From Bacteroidota bacterium (GTDB lineage Bacteria; Bacteroidota; Bacteroidia; Bacteroidales; BM520), in contig PDRJ01000010.1 of the NCBI GenBank assembly GCA_002748065.1, positions 1-41,385 on the forward strand: a stretch of 41,385 nt of DNA, given 5' to 3'. Shown in pieces: positions 23,047 to 31,173 of the stretch (its first letter is position 1; every line of letters starts with the position of its first letter). The notes under the pieces are model-generated. The model was given only the letters and a program-made list of their open reading frames with translations, did not search any database and was not told the origin of the DNA. The position numbers and the translations under genes are program-made.

Positions 23047-24135
23047 ATGAAAATATATCCTATTCCAATGGTTCCCGGCCCCACCTCTGTTCCTGAACAG
23101 GTGTTGGAAGCAGGGAAGATAAATTATGGTTCTGCTGATTTGGAGGCAGACTTTTTTGAACGTTATGCTGAAACAGAGCAGAATCTTCAAGTCCTGCTGG
23201 GTACCGTTAACCGCGTGGCGGTGATGACAGGTGAAGGAATGTTGGCCCTGTGGAGTGCCCTTAAGAGTACGCTTTTACCCGGCGATAAGGTGTTGGCAGT
23301 ATCTTCCGGTGTGTTTGGTACGGGTATTGGCGAGATGGCCAAATCCATTGGTTGTGAGGTGAAAATGGTTTCCCATCCTTATGATAGTCCTGCCAATGAT
23401 TTTCAAGCTATTGAGGATGCTATTGCCACATTCAAGCCTAAAATGATTACGGCCGTACATTGTGAAACGCCCTCCGGCGTGATGAATCCTTTGAAAGCAT
23501 TGGGGGAGCTCAAGGAACGTTATAAGGTGCCTCTCCTCTATGTGGATGCCGTGGCATCGGTGGGAGGCGCTTATGTGAAGGCCGATGAAAACCATATAGA
23601 CCTCTGTTTGGGGGGAGCTCAGAAGGTGCTCTCTGCGCCTGCCAATAGCACCTTTTTGAGCGTGAGTGAAAGGGCCTGGGAGGTGATCGAAGCGGTTAAC
23701 TATGTGGGGTATGACGCGCTCTTGCCCTTTAAGGAGGCCCTGGAAAACCGATATTTCCCGTATAGCCCCTCTTGGGTGAATATTGAGCAGTTGGCACGTG
23801 CTACCTCGTTGATCCTGAATGCGGGATTGGATAAGGTTGTTCAATATCACGAGGAGAATGCCTCTTTTGTTCGTGACTCAATGAAGCAGATGGGCTATAA
23901 GCTGTTTGTTGTCGATGAGGCTTATTCCGCTTCTACTGTCAGTGCTTTTTACCTTCCGGAGAGGGTCTCTTGGGAACTTTTTGATCGCTCGTTGCGTAGC
24001 AAAGGACTTGTGGTTGGGGGAAGTTATGGTCCGCTGGCAGGGAAAATCTTCCGTCTTGGTCACATGGGATCACAATCCAATAGGGATATGATCAAGGAGG
24101 CACTTAAGGTTTTGGGTGAGGTAAATTTTTCGTAG
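23047..24135 (+). CDS. class V aminotransferase, alanine-glyoxylate/serine-pyruvate type
   Basis: 362 residues from ATG 23047 (MKIYPIPMVPGPTSVP). Upstream in-frame codons from 22993 do not look like this family's N-terminus. A PLP fold-type I enzyme: MTGEG (60-64), VDAVAS with Asp167, the PLP lysine Lys193 in GGAQKVLSAP, and RLGHMG near the C-terminus. Family members move the amino group between alanine or serine and glyoxylate or pyruvate, or act in purine breakdown (PucG). The exact substrate is open. The next gene starts 2 bp after its stop, so the two are probably co-transcribed. Confidence 0.9.
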   Translation: MKIYPIPMVPGPTSVPEQVLEAGKINYGSADLEADFFERYAETEQNLQVLLGTVNRVAVMTGEGMLALWSALKSTLLPGDKVLAVSSGVFGTGIGEMAKSIGCEVKMVSHPYDSPANDFQAIEDAIATFKPKMITAVHCETPSGVMNPLKALGELKERYKVPLLYVDAVASVGGAYVKADENHIDLCLGGAQKVLSAPANSTFLSVSERAWEVIEAVNYVGYDALLPFKEALENRYFPYSPSWVNIEQLARATSLILNAGLDKVVQYHEENASFVRDSMKQMGYKLFVVDEAYSASTVSAFYLPERVSWELFDRSLRSKGLVVGGSYGPLAGKIFRLGHMGSQSNRDMIKEALKVLGEVNFS

Positions 24136-24137
24136 CT

Positions 24138-24698
24138 ATGATGTCACTGTTGGAACAGCTTCTTGTCCTTTGTGCACTCTCCTCCATCCCCTTCTCTTAT
24201 GGACAGCGTTGTAATCTCTTTGCGCGTCCCACAACGTGGCAGGAGTGGAGCATAAGTTTTACCATTGCCGTTATGCACTTTCTCTTTGTCTTGTTGGGGA
24301 CGTTGTTGGGACGTTGGATCATCGGTTTTTCCGGTTCCATGGCTTTTGCGCTTGGTGTGGCTACCATGGTTATGGTAGGAGTTCGGATGGTTTTTGATGC
24401 ATTAAAAAGAGATTTTGAGGAGAGGGCTTTTAAATTGGGGGATCCCATGGCTCTTTTCTTTCTCTCTTTTGTGGCATCAGTGAATCTCTTTATCCTCTCC
24501 ATCGGCTTGGTCGTTTTTGTTAATGAGGTGTGGCTTTTGGGGGGAATGGCCTTTGTGGTTTCTCTGCTGGCTACCCTCCTTGGCATCCGATTGGGGCGTA
24601 CCCCCAGTCGCTACAAGGTCGGGAAGATTGCCATGATTATTGGGGGTGTTGTTCTTGTACTTATAGCCCTTACTCACCTATTTCATGCCTACTTATAG
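24138..24698 (+). CDS. MntP-like six-helix membrane protein lacking the acidic metal residues
   Basis: 186 residues, about six membrane segments, and the length and GxxLG pattern of the MntP/DUF204 manganese efflux family (HFLFVLLGTLLGRWI, MVMVGVRMVFDALK, VASVNLFILSIGL, VLVLIALTHLF). In MntP, helix 1 carries DAFAVS and helix 4 SIDAL; here the matching sites read SSIPFS and SVNLFI, without the aspartates. It may therefore not export manganese. It starts 2 bp after the aminotransferase. Its TAG stop is completed by the terminus of MITE copy 6. Confidence 0.65.
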   Translation: MMSLLEQLLVLCALSSIPFSYGQRCNLFARPTTWQEWSISFTIAVMHFLFVLLGTLLGRWIIGFSGSMAFALGVATMVMVGVRMVFDALKRDFEERAFKLGDPMALFFLSFVASVNLFILSIGLVVFVNEVWLLGGMAFVVSLLATLLGIRLGRTPSRYKVGKIAMIIGGVVLVLIALTHLFHAYL

Positions 24699-24845
24699 CG
24701 TTCGTCTATAACCTCTGACTTCCCTTCGTTTGCTTGTTTTCCAAAGGATTATTTCGGCGTCGCTTAATACATTGCATTTATTCCGGTAAACGCTCCTATT
24801 TCAGCCTTCATAAGCTTCGAATTTGAACTTTTTTACAAATGCTTC
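24698..24845 (-). mobile_element. MITE copy 6, degenerate and inverted
   Basis: Begins GCGTTCGTCTATAACCTC at the stop codon of the MntP-like gene. It keeps recognisable internal blocks (CAGCCTTCATAAGCTTCGAAT, read on the plus strand with a few changes) and carries extra bases around 24748-24775. The far end is eroded, so the right limit is approximate. No target duplication is visible. Confidence 0.65.
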
Positions 24846-24979
24846 ACAAATCCGCAGCTTGGTGGAGAGCCCCTGTTTACATTCAGTGCTGGTAGGGGAG
24901 CATCATCTTTTGAACGCATGGTTGTGGTGAGAGATTCTTTGAAAGGGGAGGATTCCCATCCTTTGGTAAGAAGAGAGAT

Positions 24980-25014
24980 AAAAAAAGGCTACCCTTGATG
25001 GATAGCCTTTTTTT
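24980..25014. terminator. bidirectional terminator
   Basis: AAAAAAAGGCTA (24980-24991) pairs with TAGCCTTTTTTT (25003-25014), with U-tracts in both directions. It separates the plus-strand aminotransferase/MntP-like pair from the minus-strand ppiD-like gene. Confidence 0.85.
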
Positions 25015-25030
25015 CTTATACGTTTTTTCT

Positions 25031-27157
25031 CTAGTAGTAGAGGTAACGATTATCATCGATATGGTTGGCTTTCTCAATGGCCTTGGGCGCATCACGACGA
25101 ATTCGTACGCGGAATTGGTTGGCCATGGCTGTAGCTTCGCGGCTAAAATCATTTTTCTTTCCAGCCTCTTTTACATTATCCAGTTGAAGGACATAGATTG
25201 CCTGTGTTCCCTTAATCGCGTTGGATTTTTCTCCGGGAGTCATGCTAAAGATGGTTCCTACCACCTCTGGCTCACGGCCGTAACCGGGAATGTTGGGAGA
25301 GCTGAAGGAGCCATCTTCAACCGTCTCAACGGTGGTATTGAGTGCCTTTGCAAGAGCTTCAAGGTTGCTTGTGGTGGCCAGTGCTGAGTTTACCTTGTCA
25401 AGGAGAATTTCTGCTTTTTTCTCACGAACTACAAGGGGTTTGATGTTCTCCTTGATATCCTTGAGCTGCTGGTACTCCTCATCGTGAGTCGCCTTTAAGG
25501 AGGCTACCACATAGTGATCTTCAAAAGAGAATACCTGGCTCACATCACCTACGTTAGTTTTATCCAAAAATGCCCATTGAACCACGTTTCTGCTGTATGC
25601 CAGTCCGGGGATTTTGTTCACCATGGGGGTCAGGCGCTCCGAGGTGCGCTTGTTGTACCCTGCTTCGGTAATGGCCTTATTGAAAGAAGCATTATCGGGG
25701 TTTTTTGTGGCAAAGTCAGAAGCTTCAAGGAATTTAGCCTGGTATGTTTCGTCACTTGGGGTGAGTTTACGTGTTACTTCTGCCAGGCGAATCTTCTCCT
25801 CCTCTTTGCTCTTGTCATCTACGCGAACCACATGAAATCCAAAGGGAGTTTCTGTAACGCCGATCGTACCTTTTTTGTTGGTAAAGACAAAATTGTTGAA
25901 GGTGGGAACCATTGTGCCATCCTTAAACCATCCCAAATCTCCCTTGTTCGTTTTAGCCGAGGGATCATTGGAGAAGTTTGTGGCCAATGTTCCCATTTGG
26001 GAGGGACGACGTTTTGCCACCTTCATCAGGCTGTCTGCAAGTCTTTGCGCCTCTTCTCTACTCCTGGAGACGGAAGTGTCAGCTCCGTAAGCACCTTTAT
26101 AGCTCACCAGGATGTGTGTTGCTTTCATGGAATCCGGACGATTCATGACGTTCATTATCTTTGCGAAGTGAAAGGCATTGTTGGCAAAATAGGGCGCTAC
26201 ATAAGAACCTTTGGTCGCTGTTTTGACTTTGGAGGCCATCATCACAGGAAGTTGTGACGGTTTAAGCCAGCTGCTGTCATAACGTTGGTCGGAGACCGCA
26301 TTGACAAAGTTGGGAATGTTTTGGCTCTCTTGAAACTCTTTATAAAGTTCGTTGATCATTCTCTGGAGCTCGTTACGATCCTCTTGGGTAGGACGTACAT
26401 TAAAAACGACATATTCGATATCGCGACTTTTATCCTGCTTGTAGCGATACTTGTTCTCCTTGTAGAACTTTTCATAGTCCGCTTGGGAGAGCGAAACGCT
26501 GCTGTCAGGGATGGACTTGTAGTTTGCGGCCACAAATTGATATTTTACCATTTTGTTTTTCGCTTCATAGTCCGCTTTTGAGAAGGCTGAAGGGATGTAG
26601 TATCCTTGAGAGAGGAGGTTGAAATATTTGGTCTGTATCCGATCCTTCTTGATGAGTCCTTCCAGGTAGAGGTAGTTGTTCCTCATGTCTGGAGAAACAA
26701 TGCTGGGGTTGTTAAGGTTGTCAAGGAACATCCCCACTTGTTGAGCATTAAACTCACCGGTTTGCGGATTGCTGAAGTTTTGTTTGATGTAAGGGTGAGG
26801 ATCTTTGCCCCGGATGAGGTCGTTCAGTTCATCTTTGGAAACCACAAGCCCTAAGGCTTTGTATTCGCTCCCCATAAGCAAATCCTGTACATACTCATTC
26901 CATGTGGTTTGCTTGATGTTGAAGAGATCATCGGCATTCAACCGTTCTCCCGAACTCTTTTCACGCATCTCTACGACACGTTCCACCCTGTTGTTAAAGT
27001 CAATTACAGAAATCTTTTCCCCTGCAATTACGCCAATATTCGCTTCCTGACGTCCGCCTCTTTTAAAGAAGTCACCCAGGATAAAAGCAGCAAGTGCCAC
27101 ACCAATTACAACGATAAGGAGTGTGGAACGCTGTCTTATTCTTCCAATTACTGCCAT
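25031..27157 (-). CDS. ppiD: PpiD/SurA-type periplasmic peptidyl-prolyl isomerase
   Basis: 708 residues. The cytoplasmic N-terminus and one membrane anchor (about 11-31, STLLIVVIGVALAAFILGDFF) are followed by a SurA_N-like chaperone region (about 40-340). A parvulin domain lies at about 345-455 (KATHILVSYKG, FSNDPSAKTNKGDLGWF, TPFGFHVVRVDDK), and a second rotamase-like/chaperone region extends to the end. It assists folding of exported and outer-membrane proteins at the periplasmic face of the inner membrane. In many Bacteroidota this gene directly follows the CNNM/CBS gene; here a CotH gene lies between, and the gene has its own TACATTTG promoter box. Confidence 0.9.
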   Translation of the reverse strand: MAVIGRIRQRSTLLIVVIGVALAAFILGDFFKRGGRQEANIGVIAGEKISVIDFNNRVERVVEMREKSSGERLNADDLFNIKQTTWNEYVQDLLMGSEYKALGLVVSKDELNDLIRGKDPHPYIKQNFSNPQTGEFNAQQVGMFLDNLNNPSIVSPDMRNNYLYLEGLIKKDRIQTKYFNLLSQGYYIPSAFSKADYEAKNKMVKYQFVAANYKSIPDSSVSLSQADYEKFYKENKYRYKQDKSRDIEYVVFNVRPTQEDRNELQRMINELYKEFQESQNIPNFVNAVSDQRYDSSWLKPSQLPVMMASKVKTATKGSYVAPYFANNAFHFAKIMNVMNRPDSMKATHILVSYKGAYGADTSVSRSREEAQRLADSLMKVAKRRPSQMGTLATNFSNDPSAKTNKGDLGWFKDGTMVPTFNNFVFTNKKGTIGVTETPFGFHVVRVDDKSKEEEKIRLAEVTRKLTPSDETYQAKFLEASDFATKNPDNASFNKAITEAGYNKRTSERLTPMVNKIPGLAYSRNVVQWAFLDKTNVGDVSQVFSFEDHYVVASLKATHDEEYQQLKDIKENIKPLVVREKKAEILLDKVNSALATTSNLEALAKALNTTVETVEDGSFSSPNIPGYGREPEVVGTIFSMTPGEKSNAIKGTQAIYVLQLDNVKEAGKKNDFSREATAMANQFRVRIRRDAPKAIEKANHIDDNRYLYY

Positions 27158-27183
27158 TTTCTAATCTGTTTTTTTTGAGGATG

Positions 27184-27191
27184 CAAATGTA
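27184..27191 (-). promoter_or_regulatory. -7 promoter box of ppiD
   Basis: TACATTTG on the minus strand, 27 bp upstream of the start codon. Confidence 0.45.
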
Positions 27192-27287
27192 GTCAAGATT
27201 GTTTAAGATTAAAAATTTAATTTATATTACTTTTTGATCCCTATTGGGGAATCTCTTTTGAGGTAAACTCCACCGTCGATGTGCGCG

Positions 27288-29006
27288 TTAGTTGGTGATT
27301 AATAATTTTGTGACTTGTCGTTCTCCATTTTTAAAATCAACAGCAACAAAGTAAGTGCCCTTTCGTAATCCTGAAGTGTTAATCCGTCTGTTTTTTGTCT
27401 GTAACAGACAATATCCTAATGTGTTAAATAGGGATATATTGCTGAGTTGTTGAGGGGGGGCTGGAATGTCGATGGAGAAAAAGGAGGAGGTTGGGTTTGG
27501 ATAAATTGAAACGGTATATCCAGAGGGTGTTTGGGGGGAGTGAACTCCTGCTCCCCAACGATGATTAAAGATGCTATCGAGATAAGTGATTCGTCCTTTC
27601 GTCCAATGTGACAGGTATTGTAGATTTCCGGGGCCGTCAAAATTGTAGTTTTCCCAGGTCTTTGACTCCCGCTCATATACGCCGTTTGAGTTTAGGTAAT
27701 GGTAATAATGGTTAAAGGCATAAACAATGCTGTCGGCGGAGATCACTGTTTCTCTGAGTTTATTCCACCTCTTGGTGAGTTTGTTGGTGAAAATAGTATC
27801 CCCCATCAAGCGGTCGTAAAAACGGTTTGAAACCATATCCGTTGTGATATCATCTTGCTCTCCTTCCCATGTGATTCCGAGGGTTCCATCCAGGTCCCAG
27901 GGCACATAAAAATAGGGTGCATCTTTTTGGTATCTTGCCACAAATAAGTTTTTAACGATGTTATCCCACGCTCTCAAAAGGTTGATGAAAATAAAATAAT
28001 TAACGGCGTTGTCAATGATGAACCGATCAAGGTAATCTGCATAAAATGTAGCACTATCCGAGTGGATTACAAAACCTACAAAGTCGTATAGATTGGCCCA
28101 GTCAAGGGTGTCCTTGGGATAGCTATAGTTGTACCCTCCCCAGGATTTGCTGTTGTTATCATACGGCGGCAAAGAATGGAATGAAGTGGCTTCGCCCCAA
28201 TATTTACTTTTGTACAGTTCCCCTGCGATTGCGCCATTTTTTGACTTCTTCAATTGCAATTGTTTTCGATCAATCCTTTCGCTTAAGGTATACACCCCAC
28301 GGTATTGGTCACTTATAAATAACTCTACATACTTTTGGCGTACTCCGTTTACGGCCTTGGGTTCGTCTTCCCCATAGTACAACGTGTCCATTTTATTCCA
28401 TAACACAAATCCTATTTTGGTGCGCATTCTGAGGGGTTCATTGTACATGGCCTGTAAATTCCAATCGTCATCGCTACGCATACCGAGTAAGCTGATGTTT
28501 TCCGTATCATTTCCGGTTTCATCTTTCCAAAACTCTATGCGTAACGATTTTTTGGGGAACGCTTGTGTGGAACCTCCTCTATACTCTACCCCAATACCTT
28601 TTTCGATAAAATTGCCGTTGGTTTCACAGATGGAGAAATGGGCATAGACTCTGGGCTCATCCACGATGGGCTCGATGGTGTCAATGTTGACAATAGGAAG
28701 TTGTGTAAAATACAACGCAAAATTTTCATGGGAGGGATTCGTAACCGGATAGGTCGTTCCTACTTCAAAATGGGGTGGGGGTAAGGTAAAAGTATACTCC
28801 ACGCCTTCAGCGCGTATTCGATTTTTTACTCCCGGATAAAGGGTATTCAATACCTGGACATCCTTGTTGATCAAGATCATTCTTTGGGATGCGTCTTTAT
28901 GGAAAAAGATGCTATCTATTTCGACCACCATCGGTTCCTGTGCGAATAGGGAGCAGCCTAACAGCCATAGGAGTGTCAGTAGTGATATGTTTTTTAACGT
29001 TTTCAC
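27288..29006 (-). CDS. CotH kinase-family secreted protein with T9SS sorting domain
   Basis: 572 residues. The signal peptide MKTLKNISLLTLLWLLGCS... probably ends before QEP. The central CotH domain (about 130-470) shows VEYRGGSTQAFPKKSLRIEFW, DDWNLQAMYNEPLRMR, GVYTLSERIDRKQL and the metal-binding VPWDLDGTLG. Characterised CotH proteins are protein kinases of the secretory path; the target here is unknown. The last ~75 residues form a T9SS type A sorting domain (YPNPTSSFFSIDI ... GLRKGTYFVAV ... VTKLLITN). A TACTTTTG promoter box precedes it. It sits inside an otherwise conserved envelope gene block and has intergenic gaps of 130 and 254 bp on its two sides. Confidence 0.88.
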   Translation of the reverse strand: MKTLKNISLLTLLWLLGCSLFAQEPMVVEIDSIFFHKDASQRMILINKDVQVLNTLYPGVKNRIRAEGVEYTFTLPPPHFEVGTTYPVTNPSHENFALYFTQLPIVNIDTIEPIVDEPRVYAHFSICETNGNFIEKGIGVEYRGGSTQAFPKKSLRIEFWKDETGNDTENISLLGMRSDDDWNLQAMYNEPLRMRTKIGFVLWNKMDTLYYGEDEPKAVNGVRQKYVELFISDQYRGVYTLSERIDRKQLQLKKSKNGAIAGELYKSKYWGEATSFHSLPPYDNNSKSWGGYNYSYPKDTLDWANLYDFVGFVIHSDSATFYADYLDRFIIDNAVNYFIFINLLRAWDNIVKNLFVARYQKDAPYFYVPWDLDGTLGITWEGEQDDITTDMVSNRFYDRLMGDTIFTNKLTKRWNKLRETVISADSIVYAFNHYYHYLNSNGVYERESKTWENYNFDGPGNLQYLSHWTKGRITYLDSIFNHRWGAGVHSPQTPSGYTVSIYPNPTSSFFSIDIPAPPQQLSNISLFNTLGYCLLQTKNRRINTSGLRKGTYFVAVDFKNGERQVTKLLITN

Positions 29007-29033
29007 CTGTTTGAAATTCTTCCGTTAAGGGTA

Positions 29034-29041
29034 CAAAAGTA
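29034..29041 (-). promoter_or_regulatory. -7 promoter box of the CotH gene
   Basis: TACTTTTG on the minus strand, 28 bp upstream of the start. Confidence 0.45.
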
Positions 29042-29159
29042 CAATTTTAACCCTATTTTGGGGCTTTCCCCCAACGTTTAAGGTCAAGTGAAGGGGGGCG
29101 ATTGCAAACTCGTATAATTGAAATCCCCACGATGGTAAAAGTTACACAAAATGCGATGC

Positions 29160-29231
29160 TTATAGGGACGGAATTCGGAAGTTGACCGATAATTTTTTGC
29201 AAACTTTGTGGTTAAACCCATTCAAAGGCTA
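29160..29231. repeat. TTATAGGGACGGAA repeat, copy B
   Basis: Shares its start (TTATAGGGACGGAA) and ordered blocks (GGAAG, AATTTTTTG, AAC, TTG, TTAA, CCCA, AAGGCTA) with 8126-8211, without the 14-nt insertion. It lies in the gap between the CotH gene and gldE. Confidence 0.55.
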
Positions 29232-29260
29232 CAAAATATAAACATTTGAAGGTGCGATTC

Positions 29261-30532
29261 TTATAGGAGGGAGAGGAGGACCTTTTCAATCTTGTGGTTG
29301 GATGCGGCTAAAATACGAAAAGAGAAGTGGCCTGTGGTGATGATGGTTCCCTCTTCAGGGATGCTTTTATGGAAGTGAATAATCAGTCCTGCAAGTGTTT
29401 CATAATCCTCCCCTTCCGGCAGGTTGAAGTGGTATTTCTCATTGAGGTAATCAATTTCAAGCCGTCCTGAGAAGATGTAGCCATCTTTACTTTTGACCTC
29501 CTCGTCCGGATTGTCATCTTCGTCATACTCATCTTCAATCTCACCCAGGATCTCCTCCAGGATATCTTCCATGGTGACAATCCCGGAAGTTCCTCCAAAC
29601 TCATCTACTACCACCGCAATGCTTCTGTGGTTGGTGATAAATTGTGTCATTACTTTGTGAGCCAATTTGGTCTCCGGAACAATAAGAATAGGCTTGAGAA
29701 TGGTTTTAATGGATTCCGGATTTCCAAAGAGGTCATAGCTATGGCAATAGCCAATGATGTTGTCAATATGTTCTTCGTAGATAATGATTCTTGACATTCC
29801 TGTCTCGATAAACCGTTGCTTTAGGATTGCGATCTCTGTGTTGACTTCTAAGGCCTCTATCTCTGTTCTTGGAATCATACATTCTCGCAGTTTCACTTTG
29901 CGAAAATCAATGGCGTTCTGCATGATCTGAATCTCATTGGGGCGTTCATGCTGGCTCTCCTCTTCCGGAACCCCCTCTTCCAGGTAGCTGTTTAAGTCAG
30001 CATATCCAAATACGTAATCTTGATACATGGTTTCAATGCGGAAGAGTTTACGTAGAATAAACTCACTGATGAGGACAAAGACCTGGTTAATGGGGAAGAG
30101 AATAATATAGAAGATCCCTACGGGAAAGATGAGGACTTTTAGGATGGAGTTGGGGTTAATTTTACAGATGATTTTGGGGAGAAACTCTGCGGTAAAGAGG
30201 ATGATGAGGGTGGAGATGATGGTTTTAATGAAAAGGATCAGGGAGTGGGTATTTCCCATAAAATCGGGAAGAAGGCGGAGGATTAAGGGGTGGAGTACAT
30301 CGGCAATGGCGATACCGTAGATCACCAGGGCAATGTTATTTCCCAGAAGGAGTGCGCTAATAAACCGGGAGGGGTTGTGGGAGAACCAGGAGATTACCCG
30401 TGCCGAGAGAAGTCCCCTGTTGCGCTCAATTTCAATTTTCAACTTGTTGGCACTGAGAAAAGCAATCTCCATCCCTGAAAAGAGCGCGCTTAACAGAATC
30501 GTAATGACGATGACCAACCCGTTATTATCCAT
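29261..30532 (-). CDS. gldE: GldE-type CNNM/CBS/CorC_HlyC membrane protein
   Basis: 423 residues. An N-terminal CNNM (DUF21) membrane domain (about 1-180; LFSGMEIAFLSANKLKIE, LLGNNIALVIYGI, FTAEFLPKI) is followed by a CBS pair (about 205-330; MIPRTEIEAL ... RSIAVVVDEFGGTSGIVTMEDILEEILGEIEDEYD) and a CorC_HlyC C-terminal domain (about 345-423). In Bacteroidota this gene is annotated as gliding-motility-associated GldE; elsewhere such proteins transport or sense Mg/Co. It follows lptC by 9 bp in the coaX operon. Two T9SS cargo genes in the window agree with a T9SS/Gld organism, but motility is not shown. Confidence 0.85.
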   Translation of the reverse strand: MDNNGLVIVITILLSALFSGMEIAFLSANKLKIEIERNRGLLSARVISWFSHNPSRFISALLLGNNIALVIYGIAIADVLHPLILRLLPDFMGNTHSLILFIKTIISTLIILFTAEFLPKIICKINPNSILKVLIFPVGIFYIILFPINQVFVLISEFILRKLFRIETMYQDYVFGYADLNSYLEEGVPEEESQHERPNEIQIMQNAIDFRKVKLRECMIPRTEIEALEVNTEIAILKQRFIETGMSRIIIYEEHIDNIIGYCHSYDLFGNPESIKTILKPILIVPETKLAHKVMTQFITNHRSIAVVVDEFGGTSGIVTMEDILEEILGEIEDEYDEDDNPDEEVKSKDGYIFSGRLEIDYLNEKYHFNLPEGEDYETLAGLIIHFHKSIPEEGTIITTGHFSFRILAASNHKIEKVLLSLL

Positions 30533-30541
30533 TGCTTGTTG

Positions 30542-31093
30542 TTAAGATGTAATATCCAGTTTGCCAGAGATCTTTCGAATGGTCCACTGGTTGAACTCTT
30601 CGTCCGACTCAAATCCCTTCTCCCCAAAAATGATGTGCTCTTTGGTGGTAATGCGAACAAACTCTTCGGAAAATATCTTGTGTTTATGTTGATCCCAGAT
30701 AAGGTGTTCTGTATTGAGCGTCTGTTCTCGTTCATAGTTGGTGATCTCTACATCGTTGCGTGCCTCCATCCTCTTTTTTCCTTCATAACTGATGGCATAG
30801 TTGGCTCGAAGTTCCGACTTGACCCCCCCTATGGAGTCGTAAAACCGTACAAATAGCCCTTTGGGAAATTCGATGTAGGGAGAGGCTAAGTTGTAGCGAT
30901 CCAGCTGCTTTGTCTCCAGGGTGAACTGGGTGAGTCCCTCCTCACTGTAGTGTATCACCACATCGTAGGCCGACTCGTTGGGCAGGGTGTCTCGCGTGGC
31001 TGTCACCTCGTTCACCTCATCAACACTATTGCTGCATCCCGAGAAGGCGAGGTATGTCAATGGAATGAGTATAATTAAAAGGAAGGGTTTCAT
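30542..31093 (-). CDS. lptC: LPS-export periplasmic protein LptC
   Basis: 183 residues from ATG 31093. A frame starting 48 bp earlier only adds non-conserved residues. The N-terminus MKPFLLIILIPLTYLAFSGC carries a lipobox with Cys20, so this is a predicted lipoprotein. The body is the beta-jellyroll OstA/LptC type (about 40-160), with YYEEGLTQFTLETKQLD-like strands and ARNDVEITN. LptC bridges the inner-membrane LPS exporter LptBFG to LptA. It is preceded by the TPR gene (80 bp) and followed by gldE (9 bp). Confidence 0.85.
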   Translation of the reverse strand: MKPFLLIILIPLTYLAFSGCSNSVDEVNEVTATRDTLPNESAYDVVIHYSEEGLTQFTLETKQLDRYNLASPYIEFPKGLFVRFYDSIGGVKSELRANYAISYEGKKRMEARNDVEITNYEREQTLNTEHLIWDQHKHKIFSEEFVRITTKEHIIFGEKGFESDEEFNQWTIRKISGKLDITS

Positions 31094-31173
31094 GGTGGAA
31101 CCTAAATGCAAAATTCCGGAACAGCCGTTGTGAAATGACAACTGTTCCGGAAGATGTGCGTAATTATCGTCTA

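Noticed and set aside
25514..26257. 247-codon plus-strand open frame opposite ppiD
   Set aside because: It is a shadow of the minus-strand ppiD gene, with Cys/His-rich low-quality translation and no start context.
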